This document shows, one piece after another, positions 7,646 to 14,486 of a stretch of DNA of 14,486 nt. The position numbers and the translations under genes are program-made. The notes below the pieces were generated by a model. That model saw only the letters and a list, made by a program, of their open reading frames with translations. It was not told where the DNA came from and did not search any database. The first letter of the stretch is position 1; every line of letters begins with the position of its first letter. The DNA comes from Cesiribacter sp. (GTDB lineage Bacteria; Bacteroidota; Bacteroidia; Cytophagales; Cyclobacteriaceae): assembly GCA_030147305.1 (NCBI GenBank), contig JASLAE010000404.1, forward strand, positions 1 through 14,486, read 5' to 3'.

Positions 7646-8749
7646 ATGAATGAAGTACTGGAGAGAACATTCTATCTAAATACTGTTCAGGATTACTTTA
7701 TTGCTTTTGGGATTACAGTCGGCATACTGCTGCTGATTAAATCCTTTCGCCGCCTGATCCTTAGCCGGATAAAAAAATGGGCAGAAGGTACCGAAACCAG
7801 CTTCGATAACTTTGTGGTTATTAGTTTCGACCGGTTTGGTATCCCTGTTCTCTATGCATTAGCCATTTATACGGGCCTGCATTATCTGGTGCTCACACCA
7901 AAGGTTTCCCACATCATTGCCATAGCCACTACGGTTGTGGTTACGGTGCTGGTTATTCAGTTTGTGGCCCATACGCTGGTGCTGCTACTAACGGCATATC
8001 TGAGAAGAAGGCACCACGGAGAAGAAAACCTCAGCCAGATTGGTGGCATTAAGCTGATCATCAATATACTGCTCTGGTTCATGGGACTGGCTTTCCTCTT
8101 CGATAACCTGGGCTACGACCTTACAACCGTTATTGCCGGTCTGGGAATTGGCGGTATTGCCATTGCGCTGGCAGCACAAAATATTCTGGGCGACTTGTTC
8201 AATTATTTTGTGATCTTTTTCGACCGGCCTTTTGAGGTAGGAGATTTTGTGGTAGTGGATGATAAAAATGGCGTTATCGAGCATATTGGCGTTAAAACCA
8301 CCCGTATCCGAACCCTGTCAGGCGAACAGCTGGTGTTTGCCAATAGCGATCTGACCAGCTCGCGCATCCATAACTTTAAGCGCATGCATCAGCGCAGGAT
8401 ACTCTTTAAATTGAGCGTTACCTACGACACGCCCCTGGAAAAGCTTCAACAATTACCCTCAGTACTGAAAAGCATTGTGGAGGAGCAGGAGCTGGTACGC
8501 TTCGATCGCGCGCATTTTAAAAGTTACGACGAATCCAGCCTGGCCTACGAAGTGGTGTATTTTGTGCTTAGTGCCGATTACAACACCTATATGGACATTC
8601 AGCAGGCCATAAACCTGCGGATCTATGAGGAATTCCAGAAGTTGGAAGTTGCATTTGCCTTCCCAACCCGCACGCTTTACCTGGAAGGCCAGGCAGCGGT
8701 AAAAGCGGCAGTTTCGATGGAGAATGGTATGGACAAGGAATCGCATTAA
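7646..8749 (+). CDS. MscS-family mechanosensitive ion channel
   Basis: A 367-residue inner-membrane channel that opens under membrane tension and releases solutes during osmotic down-shock. The ATG at 7646 is chosen over a GTG three codons earlier. Hydrophobic segments lie at about 15-33, 62-80, 88-118 and 135-155, followed by the pore helix. The pore helix and its entry to the beta domain are diagnostic: VIAGLGIGGIAIALAAQNIL from about residue 161, then FVIFFDRPFEVGDFVVVDDK. The Gly/Ala-rich packing of this helix is the MscS signature. The C-terminal part (TRIRTLSGEQLVFANSDL, RILFKLSVTYDT) matches the cytoplasmic cage. With extra N-terminal helices, it resembles the YbdG/YnaI-like or medium-length class rather than the minimal 286-residue MscS. 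It stands alone with its own probable promoter. Confidence 0.93.
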   Translation: MNEVLERTFYLNTVQDYFIAFGITVGILLLIKSFRRLILSRIKKWAEGTETSFDNFVVISFDRFGIPVLYALAIYTGLHYLVLTPKVSHIIAIATTVVVTVLVIQFVAHTLVLLLTAYLRRRHHGEENLSQIGGIKLIINILLWFMGLAFLFDNLGYDLTTVIAGLGIGGIAIALAAQNILGDLFNYFVIFFDRPFEVGDFVVVDDKNGVIEHIGVKTTRIRTLSGEQLVFANSDLTSSRIHNFKRMHQRRILFKLSVTYDTPLEKLQQLPSVLKSIVEEQELVRFDRAHFKSYDESSLAYEVVYFVLSADYNTYMDIQQAINLRIYEEFQKLEVAFAFPTRTLYLEGQAAVKAAVSMENGMDKESH

Positions 8750-8861
8750 CCAGCTACCGGCACCCTTACTAGCGGTGAACATAACAGGCTGATAACCTTT
8801 TAGGCTTTATTACCCTTTTATAAATAGGGGAAATTTAAGCAAGTTATGAAGGGTTGTGCCT

Positions 8862-9401
8862 ATGCTGCTGGTAGAGGTAAATTTTAAAGAAATAATGCAG
8901 TTGGCAGGTTGGCGGGCTAAAAAGATGGTAGAGCAGGGTCTGTATTCCCGCTTTAAGCTTTCTTACCAGCAACGCCTGGAAAAAGCCAGGCTGGGTTGTA
9001 TTGGCGAATTGTCTTTTGAGCGCCTGCTCCTGCAGAAGGGTATTCCATACCAGTTGGATGCCACAGACTTTGCCAGCAGCCGTACCGATGCGTTCGATTT
9101 TCTCATCAGGGATAAAAAGGTAGATGTAAAGGTGGCCAGGAAAACCACCCCGCGGCTGCCCGGCGATTCCTGGACCTATGGGTATCCGCAGGAGCAAAGG
9201 CCGGCAGCAAAAGACTTTGTGGTGATTGGCTGGGTAGACCTGGCCCTGCAGCAGGTAGGTTTCTATGGCTGGATCAGGGGCGAACGAATCAGCAACTATC
9301 CGGTAGTGAACAGGAATTCCTTTGCCGGCTATTCGTATCTTACGCCCAACCATGAGTTTCCCTGGGGCGCACTCAACAAAAATCTTGATCTGATTCTCTA
9401 G
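8862..9401 (+). CDS. Predicted small PD-(D/E)XK nuclease, probable restriction endonuclease
   Basis: A 179-residue cytoplasmic protein. The ATG at 8862 has GAAGGG (8848-8853) 8 bases upstream; an in-frame GTG at 8856 adds only two residues. Visible features fit a PD-(D/E)XK fold: a helix with GELSFERLLLQKG (Glu49 and Glu53), then TDAFDFLIRDKK with Asp79, then VDVKVARK, giving Asp88-Val-Lys90 as the D-X-K half of the active site. A Trp/Tyr/Pro-rich C-terminal half follows (SWTYGYPQEQRP, FYGWIRGERISNYP). It has no helicase motifs and no membrane segment. The gene ends 38 bp before a DNA methyltransferase gene in the same direction, so I infer it is the cleavage partner of a restriction-modification pair. 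Alternatives are another DNA-repair or resolvase-type PD-(D/E)XK nuclease. Family assignment comes from motif reading only. Confidence 0.6.
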   Translation: MLLVEVNFKEIMQLAGWRAKKMVEQGLYSRFKLSYQQRLEKARLGCIGELSFERLLLQKGIPYQLDATDFASSRTDAFDFLIRDKKVDVKVARKTTPRLPGDSWTYGYPQEQRPAAKDFVVIGWVDLALQQVGFYGWIRGERISNYPVVNRNSFAGYSYLTPNHEFPWGALNKNLDLIL

Positions 9402-9439
9402 AGAAAAGCCACCACAGGTGCAGAAGAAGGACTAGCTGT

Positions 9440-10873
9440 ATGAACAAAGAAGAACTACTGAAAAAAATATATCAGCAAAAGGAATTTAGCGAGGCAGAGA
9501 AAGCCTTTTTGTTCAGTGCCATCAGCGGTACAAAAAAATGGGGGTTGGTGTGGGAAGACAAACCCGATGAGGCCGAATTGGCAATGGTGGGCCAGGTGCC
9601 TGTTTTGCATGAGGTAGAAAGTCTTGCTATTCTTAACGGCAATGCACCGGAAGTATGCCCAAACCATGTACTTATAGAAGGCGACAATCTACATGCACTC
9701 TCTGCCCTGCTTGCTACCCATGCCGGCAAGGTAGATCTTATCTATATCGACCCGCCTTATAATACAGGTAATAAGGAATTTAGCTATAAAGACCATTACG
9801 CAGACCCTGACGATGCCTACCGGCACAGTGTATGGCTTTCTTTTATGCATAAACGTCTGGCCCTTGCCAGGAGCTTGCTGAAAGAAGACGGCGCAATTTT
9901 TATCTCCATTGATGACAGCGAACTGGCGCCTCTGAAACTACTTGCCGACGAGCTGTTCGGAGAGCAGAATTTCATAGATATTTTTAGCTGGGTACGTACC
10001 GAAACTCCTGCCAGACTCTCCAGAAAGTCCTTGAAAGTAGTAGAGTATGTGCTGGCCTATCAGAAAAGTAAAAAAACGCCTGCTTTCAAAGGATATCAGT
10101 CCAAAAGCCCGTCGAGCAATGGATTACTTAACCAGACCAATACGCTCAAAACACTGGTATTCCCGCCCCAGGTGGTAGATACAGCTTTGCCCGATGGAGC
10201 ATTGCCCAAAGGCCGATACGGTACCCGGCATTATAGTATTACACTGGAGGAAGATGCAGTAGTAAAGCAGGGCTTTTTTGTGTCGCCGGTAAAACTCACG
10301 GCCAAGTTTAAATGGAACCAGGAAAAACTGCTGTCCGAGCTGGCACAGGGCACAAAAGTATCTATTCGGTCTAAGGTGCTGTCGCCTTCTTACGAAAAGC
10401 AGGAATATGATGCCGGTGCGCCCAAAAACCTCATAGACCGGCGAGTGGAGGTATTAACCAATGAAGAAGCAAAGGCAGCCCTGGCCGACATGGGCATTTT
10501 GGGCTTCAGCTATCCCAAGCCGGTTAGTCTGATCAGATACCTGCTCTCATTCCACCCCATGAAATCGGGCATAGTCCTGGATTTTATGGCTGGTTCGGGC
10601 ACTACCCTGCATGCCGTAATGGAGCTAAATGCCATTGATGGTGGCAATCGTGCGTGTATGCTGGTAACAAATAACGAGAACAATATTGCCGAAGCTGTTT
10701 GCTATGAGCGCAATAAAAGGGTTATTCAAGGCTATACAAAACCCAATGGAACAAAAGTGGCCGGGCTAAAGCACAATAACCTGCGCTATTACCAATGCAG
10801 GCTGGTGGCAAAGGAGCAACCGTTGGTCTACGCACAGGAAACCTCCAGTCAGCCAGGTGAACGCGCTATGTAA
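9440..10873 (+). CDS. Beta-class N6-adenine DNA methyltransferase, type III Mod-like
   Basis: A 477-residue S-adenosylmethionine-dependent DNA methyltransferase. Motif IV is DPPYNTG at Asp104-Gly110, the N6-adenine signature, and it precedes motif I (DFMAGSGTT, residues 381-389), the order that defines the beta class. The N-terminus has KKWGLVWEDKP and then PNHVLIEGDNLHALSALL, a stretch I associate with type III Mod subunits. WLSFMHKRLALARSLL and GAIFISIDDSELAPLKLL complete the catalytic half. The middle (about 180-370) is the target-recognition region and determines the methylated site, which cannot be predicted here. It is shorter than usual Mod proteins (600 or more residues). No Res helicase-nuclease gene follows; instead a small predicted PD-(D/E)XK gene lies 38 bp upstream. 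A purine-rich AGAAGAAGGA lies before the ATG. An orphan methyltransferase role is possible if the upstream protein is not a nuclease. Confidence 0.9.
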   Translation: MNKEELLKKIYQQKEFSEAEKAFLFSAISGTKKWGLVWEDKPDEAELAMVGQVPVLHEVESLAILNGNAPEVCPNHVLIEGDNLHALSALLATHAGKVDLIYIDPPYNTGNKEFSYKDHYADPDDAYRHSVWLSFMHKRLALARSLLKEDGAIFISIDDSELAPLKLLADELFGEQNFIDIFSWVRTETPARLSRKSLKVVEYVLAYQKSKKTPAFKGYQSKSPSSNGLLNQTNTLKTLVFPPQVVDTALPDGALPKGRYGTRHYSITLEEDAVVKQGFFVSPVKLTAKFKWNQEKLLSELAQGTKVSIRSKVLSPSYEKQEYDAGAPKNLIDRRVEVLTNEEAKAALADMGILGFSYPKPVSLIRYLLSFHPMKSGIVLDFMAGSGTTLHAVMELNAIDGGNRACMLVTNNENNIAEAVCYERNKRVIQGYTKPNGTKVAGLKHNNLRYYQCRLVAKEQPLVYAQETSSQPGERAM

Positions 10874-10924
10874 TATGTAAATAGCATAGCCTGCCCTTGC
10901 CGGGAGAGCCAAATAAGAAGAAAA

Positions 10925-11809
10925 CTAAATAAAAACCTTTGAGCCGGAGTAGTTCTGGCGGAATTCGGTAGGGGTACAGCCATTCTTTTTCTTGAATATC
11001 CTGTTGAAATAAGAAAGGTTGTTAAAGCCACACTTAAAAGAAATCTCGGCAACTGTTTGGGTGGTGTCAATTAACAGGCGCGAAGCATGGCCCAGTCGGA
11101 TCTCATTCAGGCTGTCAACAAACGTTCTGCCGGTGCGTTTTTTAATAAAGCGGCTAAAGGAAACCTCCGGCATGCTCACCACTCTGGCCACATCGGCCAG
11201 CGAAATATCTTTATCATAATGCAGCTGCATAAACTCAAATACTTTTTCTATGCGCCGGCTGTTGTAGCTAAACTGGTCTTTTGAAAAGGAGATATTAGAA
11301 AGAGTGTGCATAGCGCGGGAAAGCGAAAGATCATGCAGAATAGACATGAGCTCCAGCACAGAATCGAAACCACTTTTGGTGATCAGCAGCTCGAGGCGGG
11401 GCTTAAATGCGGCAGTGGTTTTGGGGGAAAAAGCAATGCCTTTGGCAGACCTTTCCAGCAGGCTGCGGATGTGGCTAAGCTGATTACGGCGCAGAAATTT
11501 TTCATCGAACAGATCGCGGTGAAACTGTATGGTAATTTCATGAATCATGGAGCTGCAGCATTCGTGTGTAAACCATCCATGCGGTAGATTGCTGCCTATC
11601 AATACCAGTTCCAGATCACCGATCACTTCAATATTATCGCCAACAATACGTTTGGCGCCACTGGCATTGCTGATGAAGTTCAGCTCAAATTCCTCGTGTG
11701 TATGCAGCGGAAAATTGAACTCCTTCTTTACACGGTTAAAAAAAGTAAAGCAATCGTTTGGGTTTAGTGGCGTAATTTCTCTGTATATATTACTCAAATG
11801 GTTTTCCAT
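10925..11809 (-). CDS. AraC-family transcriptional regulator
   Basis: A 294-residue DNA-binding regulator on the minus strand, start ATG at 11809. The N-terminal half (about 1-140) looks like a cupin-type sensing domain: FPLHTHEEFELNFI with His36 and His38, followed by ELVLIGSNLPHGW. The C-terminal AraC domain (about 195-288) has two helix-turn-helix motifs: ISLADVARVVSMPEVSFSRF and then TVAEISFKCGFNNLSYFNRI, with the conserved FKKKNGCTPTEFR at the end. It is divergent from the GH26 gene, with 404 bp between starts, and converges on the methyltransferase gene with a 51-bp gap. The arrangement suggests it controls the mannanase-symporter operon in response to a sugar or metabolite, and perhaps itself. 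The ligand is not known. Confidence 0.93.
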   Translation of the reverse strand: MENHLSNIYREITPLNPNDCFTFFNRVKKEFNFPLHTHEEFELNFISNASGAKRIVGDNIEVIGDLELVLIGSNLPHGWFTHECCSSMIHEITIQFHRDLFDEKFLRRNQLSHIRSLLERSAKGIAFSPKTTAAFKPRLELLITKSGFDSVLELMSILHDLSLSRAMHTLSNISFSKDQFSYNSRRIEKVFEFMQLHYDKDISLADVARVVSMPEVSFSRFIKKRTGRTFVDSLNEIRLGHASRLLIDTTQTVAEISFKCGFNNLSYFNRIFKKKNGCTPTEFRQNYSGSKVFI

Positions 11810-11840
11810 AGAGAATCTGTTAAATAAGTACTAGTGTGCT

Positions 11841-11856
11841 GCGAAATTAATTTCGC
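11841..11856. promoter_or_regulatory. Perfect 16-bp palindrome, candidate operator
   Basis: GCGAAATTAATTTCGC is identical to its reverse complement. It begins 32 bp upstream of the AraC-family start codon, where a repressor or autoregulatory site would act. The symmetry ends exactly at its edges. On the plus strand it is followed by TAATTTTT, but no plus-strand gene precedes it, so a terminator role is unlikely. Confidence 0.45.
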
Positions 11857-11901
11857 TAATTTTTCTAAAATAATATGGAAAGAATGGCCTAAAAACTAGA
11901 T

Positions 11902-11929
11902 TGTTGCCTGCTTGCAACATCATTGTTGC
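11902..11929. promoter_or_regulatory. Alternating TGTTGC / GCAACA / TGTTGC array, candidate regulator binding sites
   Basis: TGTTGC (11902-11907), GCAACA (11914-11919) and TGTTGC (11924-11929) alternate in orientation with 6- and 4-base spacers, giving two overlapping inverted repeats centred about 10-12 bases apart. The position, 110 bp upstream of the promoter-like element and between two divergent genes, fits an operator for the AraC-family regulator or another factor. Confidence 0.4.
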
Positions 11930-12040
11930 TGTATTAATAAACCAATAGGAATACAATACTGAGCAGTTATAAAGCAAGATAAGAATAATGTAGTCAATGA
12001 ATTGATAAAATAGTATTATGGCGCATATTTAATCTGTTGG

Positions 12041-12048
12041 TATATTTG
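12041..12048 (+). promoter_or_regulatory. Bacteroidota -7 promoter element for GH26 operon
   Basis: TATATTTG matches TAnnTTTG exactly. About 20 bases upstream is TTATG (12016-12020), a poor -33 element, which would fit an activator-dependent promoter. Confidence 0.4.
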
Positions 12049-12213
12049 ACATATACTATAGTTGATTGGTTATAAAGGAAAGGGAGCGCCAAACAGTATT
12101 GTATCTGCTGCGCATTTATCCCTTTCTTTTTTAAAAATGCCGTATACCAGCTGCAGTGAAATAAGGCTAAAGTAGTTGGATAAAGCAATGTTGGTGTACC
12201 CATTCTGTCCTGG

Positions 12214-13365
12214 ATGGATAATCTGAGAAAAGCTATGCTCAAGTTTGCATTTATGTGTATTTGCCAGATTTTGCTGCTGCAGGTAGTGCAGGCGCAGACC
12301 CTGCCAATCGATAAAAAAGCCACCCGGGAAACTAAAAATCTATACCTCAACCTGCAAAGGATTGCAGACAAGGGCATTATGTTCGGCCATCAGGATGACC
12401 TGGCTTATGGCATAGGCTGGAAATATCAGCCCGGTCGGTCCGATATAAAAGCAGTTGTAGGCGAGTATCCGGCGGTAGTTGGCTGGGATTTGGGACATCT
12501 GGAGCTGGGGCGTTCGGTTAACCTGGATAGTGTGCCCTTTGAGGCCATGCGTAAATTTGCTCAGCAGGTGTACGCACAGGGGGGGCTCAATACCTTTAGC
12601 TGGCATCCCAATAACCCGCTGGACCCCGCTAAAGACACCTGGGCCCATCACGATTCTACCATACAGCACCTGTTTGCAAAGCGTAAAAATCTGAAGGCTT
12701 ATAAAGAATGGCTGGACAGGCTTGCCACGTTCTTTAAAAGCCTGAAAGGGCCAGACGGCGAAGCTATACCTGTAGTATTTCGGCCATACCACGAGCATAC
12801 CGGAAGCTGGTTCTGGTGGGGGCGCGGGCACAGCTCTGTAGACGAGTACAAGGAACTCTGGCGCTTTACGGTAGATTACCTGCGTAAAAAGAAGGTACAT
12901 AATGTGTTGTATGCCTACTCTACCGACCGCTTTGTCTCCAAAGAAGACTACCTGGAACGCTACCCGGGCGATGAATATGTAGACATCTTGGGCTTTGATA
13001 TTTACCACCGGCCCAATCCGGCCGATAGTGTCGATAACTTTGTGCAGGAAGCACGCAACATGGTTGAGCTGCTGCGTGAGATGGGAAAGGAGAAGAACAA
13101 GGTAATTGCGCTTTCCGAAACCGGGCTGGAACAGGTACCCATCACTGATTGGTGGACGAAAACCCTGCTGCCAGTTGTAGAAGATGCAGGCCTGGCTTAT
13201 GTGCTGGTCTGGCGCAATGGTCGTCCCGATCATTATTATGCACCTTACCCGGGCCATGGCAGTGCAGCAGACTTTAAAGCATTTCACCAGCTGCCCCATG
13301 TCCTGTTTCAGCATAAAGTAGCAGCAGAAAATATTTATAAACCGGCGCCAGTCACTGCAGACTAG
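12214..13365 (+). CDS. GH26 endo-beta-mannanase or mannobiohydrolase, secreted
   Basis: Family GH26 retaining glycosidase of 383 residues that cleaves beta-1,4-mannosidic bonds in mannan-type polysaccharides. An N-terminal signal peptide runs to about residue 28 (LLLQVVQAQT); a second in-frame ATG at 12235 (MLKFAF) would give a shorter signal and is possible. No lipobox is convincing, so the enzyme is probably periplasmic or secreted. The (beta/alpha)8 catalytic domain fills the rest. Landmarks include MFGHQDDLAYGIGW, VVGWDLGHLE and TFSWHPNNP. The acid/base Glu194 lies in RPYHEHTGSWFWWG, and the nucleophile Glu302 in IALSETGLE; AYVLVWRNGR lies near the C-terminus. Both catalytic glutamates and the Trp-rich site are intact. 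There are no carbohydrate-binding modules. The symporter gene begins 51 bp later, so they form an operon. Related enzymes act as endo-mannanases or release mannobiose, and which applies here cannot be told. Confidence 0.93.
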   Translation: MDNLRKAMLKFAFMCICQILLLQVVQAQTLPIDKKATRETKNLYLNLQRIADKGIMFGHQDDLAYGIGWKYQPGRSDIKAVVGEYPAVVGWDLGHLELGRSVNLDSVPFEAMRKFAQQVYAQGGLNTFSWHPNNPLDPAKDTWAHHDSTIQHLFAKRKNLKAYKEWLDRLATFFKSLKGPDGEAIPVVFRPYHEHTGSWFWWGRGHSSVDEYKELWRFTVDYLRKKKVHNVLYAYSTDRFVSKEDYLERYPGDEYVDILGFDIYHRPNPADSVDNFVQEARNMVELLREMGKEKNKVIALSETGLEQVPITDWWTKTLLPVVEDAGLAYVLVWRNGRPDHYYAPYPGHGSAADFKAFHQLPHVLFQHKVAAENIYKPAPVTAD

Positions 13366-13416
13366 CGGCCTGAGGCCAACTGATGTTAACCGCAAGTACC
13401 ACTCAATAGCAACCGA

Positions 13417-14486
13417 ATGAATTTATCTGCAATCGATGTCGGTATCATTGTCCTTTACCTGGTAGCTATTGCTTCTATTGGGTTGTTCATGCAAAAAAGG
13501 GCGCAGGGTAATAAGGAAGCTTATCTGCTGGGTGGCCATACCTTGCCCTGGTATGCGCTGGGGGTATCCAATGCCTCGGGGATGTTCGATATTTCCGGGA
13601 CCATGTGGATGGTGATGCTGGCCTTTGTCTATGGCTTCAAGAGCATTTGGATTCCCTGGCTTTGGCCTTCCTTCAACCAGATTTTCCTGATGATATTCCT
13701 GGCAGCCTGGCTGCGGCGTTCTAACGTGACCACCGGTGCCGAATGGATGCTCACCCGCTTTGGCAGAGGAAAAGACGCTAATAAATCGCACACCATTGTG
13801 GTGGTATTTGCGCTGCTCAGCTGTCTTGGTTTTCTGGCCTATGGCTTTATCGGGCTGGGCAAGTTTGTAGAAATTTTTGTGCCCTGGTCTGTGGTGCAAC
13901 CCTATCTGCCTTTTACCATTTCGCCGGAGTTTGTGCCGCATTTCTATGGCCTCCTCTTCACCTCTTTTGCGGTGTTTTATTCCATTCTGGGCGGTATGGC
14001 AAGCATAGTCTGGGCAGATGTGCTGCAGTATGCCATCATGACGGTCGGTGCCATTGCCATAGGCGTTATGGCCATCAATAACCTGGATACTGCGGCGCTT
14101 AATGTTCCCGAAGAGTGGTACACGCCCTTTTTCGGAGCAACACTTAATATGGACTGGACAGGCATTATCGATGATGTAAACGCTAAGATCCAGGAAGATG
14201 GCTACTCCTTCTTTAGTGTGTTCTTTTCGCTGATGCTCTTTAAAGGAGTGCTGGCCAGTTTGGCGGGTCCTACGCCTAACTACGATATGCAGAAGATCCT
14301 TTCTACCCGCTCGCCACAGGATGCAGCCAAAATGAGCGGCTTTGTATCGGTGGTGCTGGTGCCTACGCGTTACCTGATGATTGTGGGCTTCACCATTCTC
14401 GCGCTGCTGAATTTTAACCAGCTTAATCTGGATTCTGCCTCAGGCATAGATTTTGAACGCATACTGCCTGCCGCCATCCTTAACTT
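13417..14486 (+). CDS. Sodium:solute symporter (SSS family), N-terminal part, cut by window end
   Basis: The frame opened by ATG 13417 is uninterrupted for 356 codons to the last base and continues beyond it; SSS proteins are usually about 500-600 residues. The start MNLSAIDVGIIVLYLVAIAS opens transmembrane segment 1 (about 6-25). Then comes AYLLGGHTLPWYALGVSNAS, the substrate/sodium-site region typical of SSS transporters, and FDISGTMWMVMLAFVYG. Further hydrophobic segments lie at about 80-98, 126-150, 185-200 and 205-225. The family moves sugars, amino acids or carboxylates into the cytoplasm with Na+. Being 51 bp after GH26, it is inferred to import the manno-oligosaccharide product. In the known Bacteroides fragilis mannan operon a sugar symporter sits with GH26 and a GH130 phosphorylase. 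Confidence 0.9.
   Translation, partial: MNLSAIDVGIIVLYLVAIASIGLFMQKRAQGNKEAYLLGGHTLPWYALGVSNASGMFDISGTMWMVMLAFVYGFKSIWIPWLWPSFNQIFLMIFLAAWLRRSNVTTGAEWMLTRFGRGKDANKSHTIVVVFALLSCLGFLAYGFIGLGKFVEIFVPWSVVQPYLPFTISPEFVPHFYGLLFTSFAVFYSILGGMASIVWADVLQYAIMTVGAIAIGVMAINNLDTAALNVPEEWYTPFFGATLNMDWTGIIDDVNAKIQEDGYSFFSVFFSLMLFKGVLASLAGPTPNYDMQKILSTRSPQDAAKMSGFVSVVLVPTRYLMIVGFTILALLNFNQLNLDSASGIDFERILPAAILN

Larger units (their letters stand above)
11810..12213. other. Divergent regulatory region between araC-type gene and GH26 gene
   Basis: This AT-rich 404-bp stretch has no gene (the 127-residue minus frame at 11994-12377 is antisense to the mannanase start and has no homology signs). It holds three candidate control elements, listed separately: a 16-bp palindrome near the regulator, an alternating TGTTGC/GCAACA array in the middle and a TATATTTG promoter-like element toward the GH26 gene. 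About 160 bases between the promoter-like element and the GH26 ATG would be an untranslated leader. Confidence 0.65.

Noticed and set aside
8844..9353. A 169-residue minus-strand open frame opposite the nuclease-like gene
   Set aside because: The plus strand has a ribosome site, a coherent motif set and an operon partner, while the minus frame has none of these.
10874..10924. Possible bidirectional terminator between the convergent methyltransferase and AraC genes
   Set aside because: Only a 3-bp CCC/GGG stem is visible around 10896-10910, with no proper T-run, so it is not supportable as a terminator.
12340..13395. A 351-residue minus-strand open frame opposite the GH26 gene
   Set aside because: It is the antisense shadow of a clear GH26 enzyme with both catalytic glutamates; its own translation shows no domain.
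13423..13941. A 172-residue minus-strand open frame rich in His, Gln and Pro
   Set aside because: It is antisense to the uninterrupted sodium:solute symporter frame, and its composition is what a reversed membrane-protein gene produces.
1..14486. CRISPR arrays, tRNA or rRNA genes, insertion sequences
   Set aside because: I saw no regularly spaced repeats, no cloverleaf or ribosomal signatures, and no transposase-like frame or paired terminal repeats. Read by eye only, so small elements could be missed.

Overview
The window looks like a chromosomal segment of a Bacteroidota bacterium, most likely of the Cytophagales type. It carries the C-terminus of a SusC-like porin, a SusD lipoprotein, a type IX secretion (T9SS) C-terminal sorting domain, a GH26 mannanase, and promoter-like TAnnTTTG elements. 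The lineage below phylum is inferred from gene content and style only.

Layout. (1) 1-5942 is the 3' part of a polysaccharide utilisation locus (PUL): the end of susC, then susD, a FIVAR+LamG surface lipoprotein in the susE/F position, and a 1034-residue secreted multidomain protein. That last protein has an alpha-helical N-terminal domain I cannot assign to a CAZy family, two Ig/PKD-like modules, a LamG module and a T9SS tail. A clear hairpin terminator (2781-2813) separates the lipoprotein gene from the large secreted gene. (2) 5943-6609 has no intact gene but may hold a decayed minus-strand gene. (3) 6610-7059 is an orphan single-domain response regulator. (4) 7060-7645 is non-coding, with a probable promoter for the next gene. 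(5) 7646-8749 is a MscS-type mechanosensitive channel. (6) 8862-10873 is a two-gene unit: a small predicted PD-(D/E)XK nuclease and a beta-class N6-adenine DNA methyltransferase resembling type III Mod proteins, with no Res helicase. This looks like a compact restriction-modification cassette. (7) 10925-11809 (minus strand) is an AraC-family regulator, divergent across a 404-bp intergenic region from (8) a GH26 beta-mannanase (12214-13365) and a sodium:solute symporter (13417 to the window end, truncated by the window edge).

How they work together. The SusC/SusD pair, the LamG lipoprotein and the T9SS-exported protein should capture and process one glycan at the cell surface. The AraC regulator, GH26 enzyme and symporter form a second, smaller sugar module. 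GH26 releases manno-oligosaccharides, usually mannobiose, and the symporter would import them. This matches the front of the known Bacteroides fragilis-type mannan pathway, whose other members are a GH130 phosphorylase and an epimerase; these would be expected just beyond the right edge. The AraC/GH26 intergenic region carries a 16-bp perfect palindrome and a triple alternating TGTTGC/GCAACA array, both good operator candidates.

The best candidates for something undescribed are the unassigned catalytic-looking domain of the large T9SS protein and the nuclease-plus-Mod-like methyltransferase pair.
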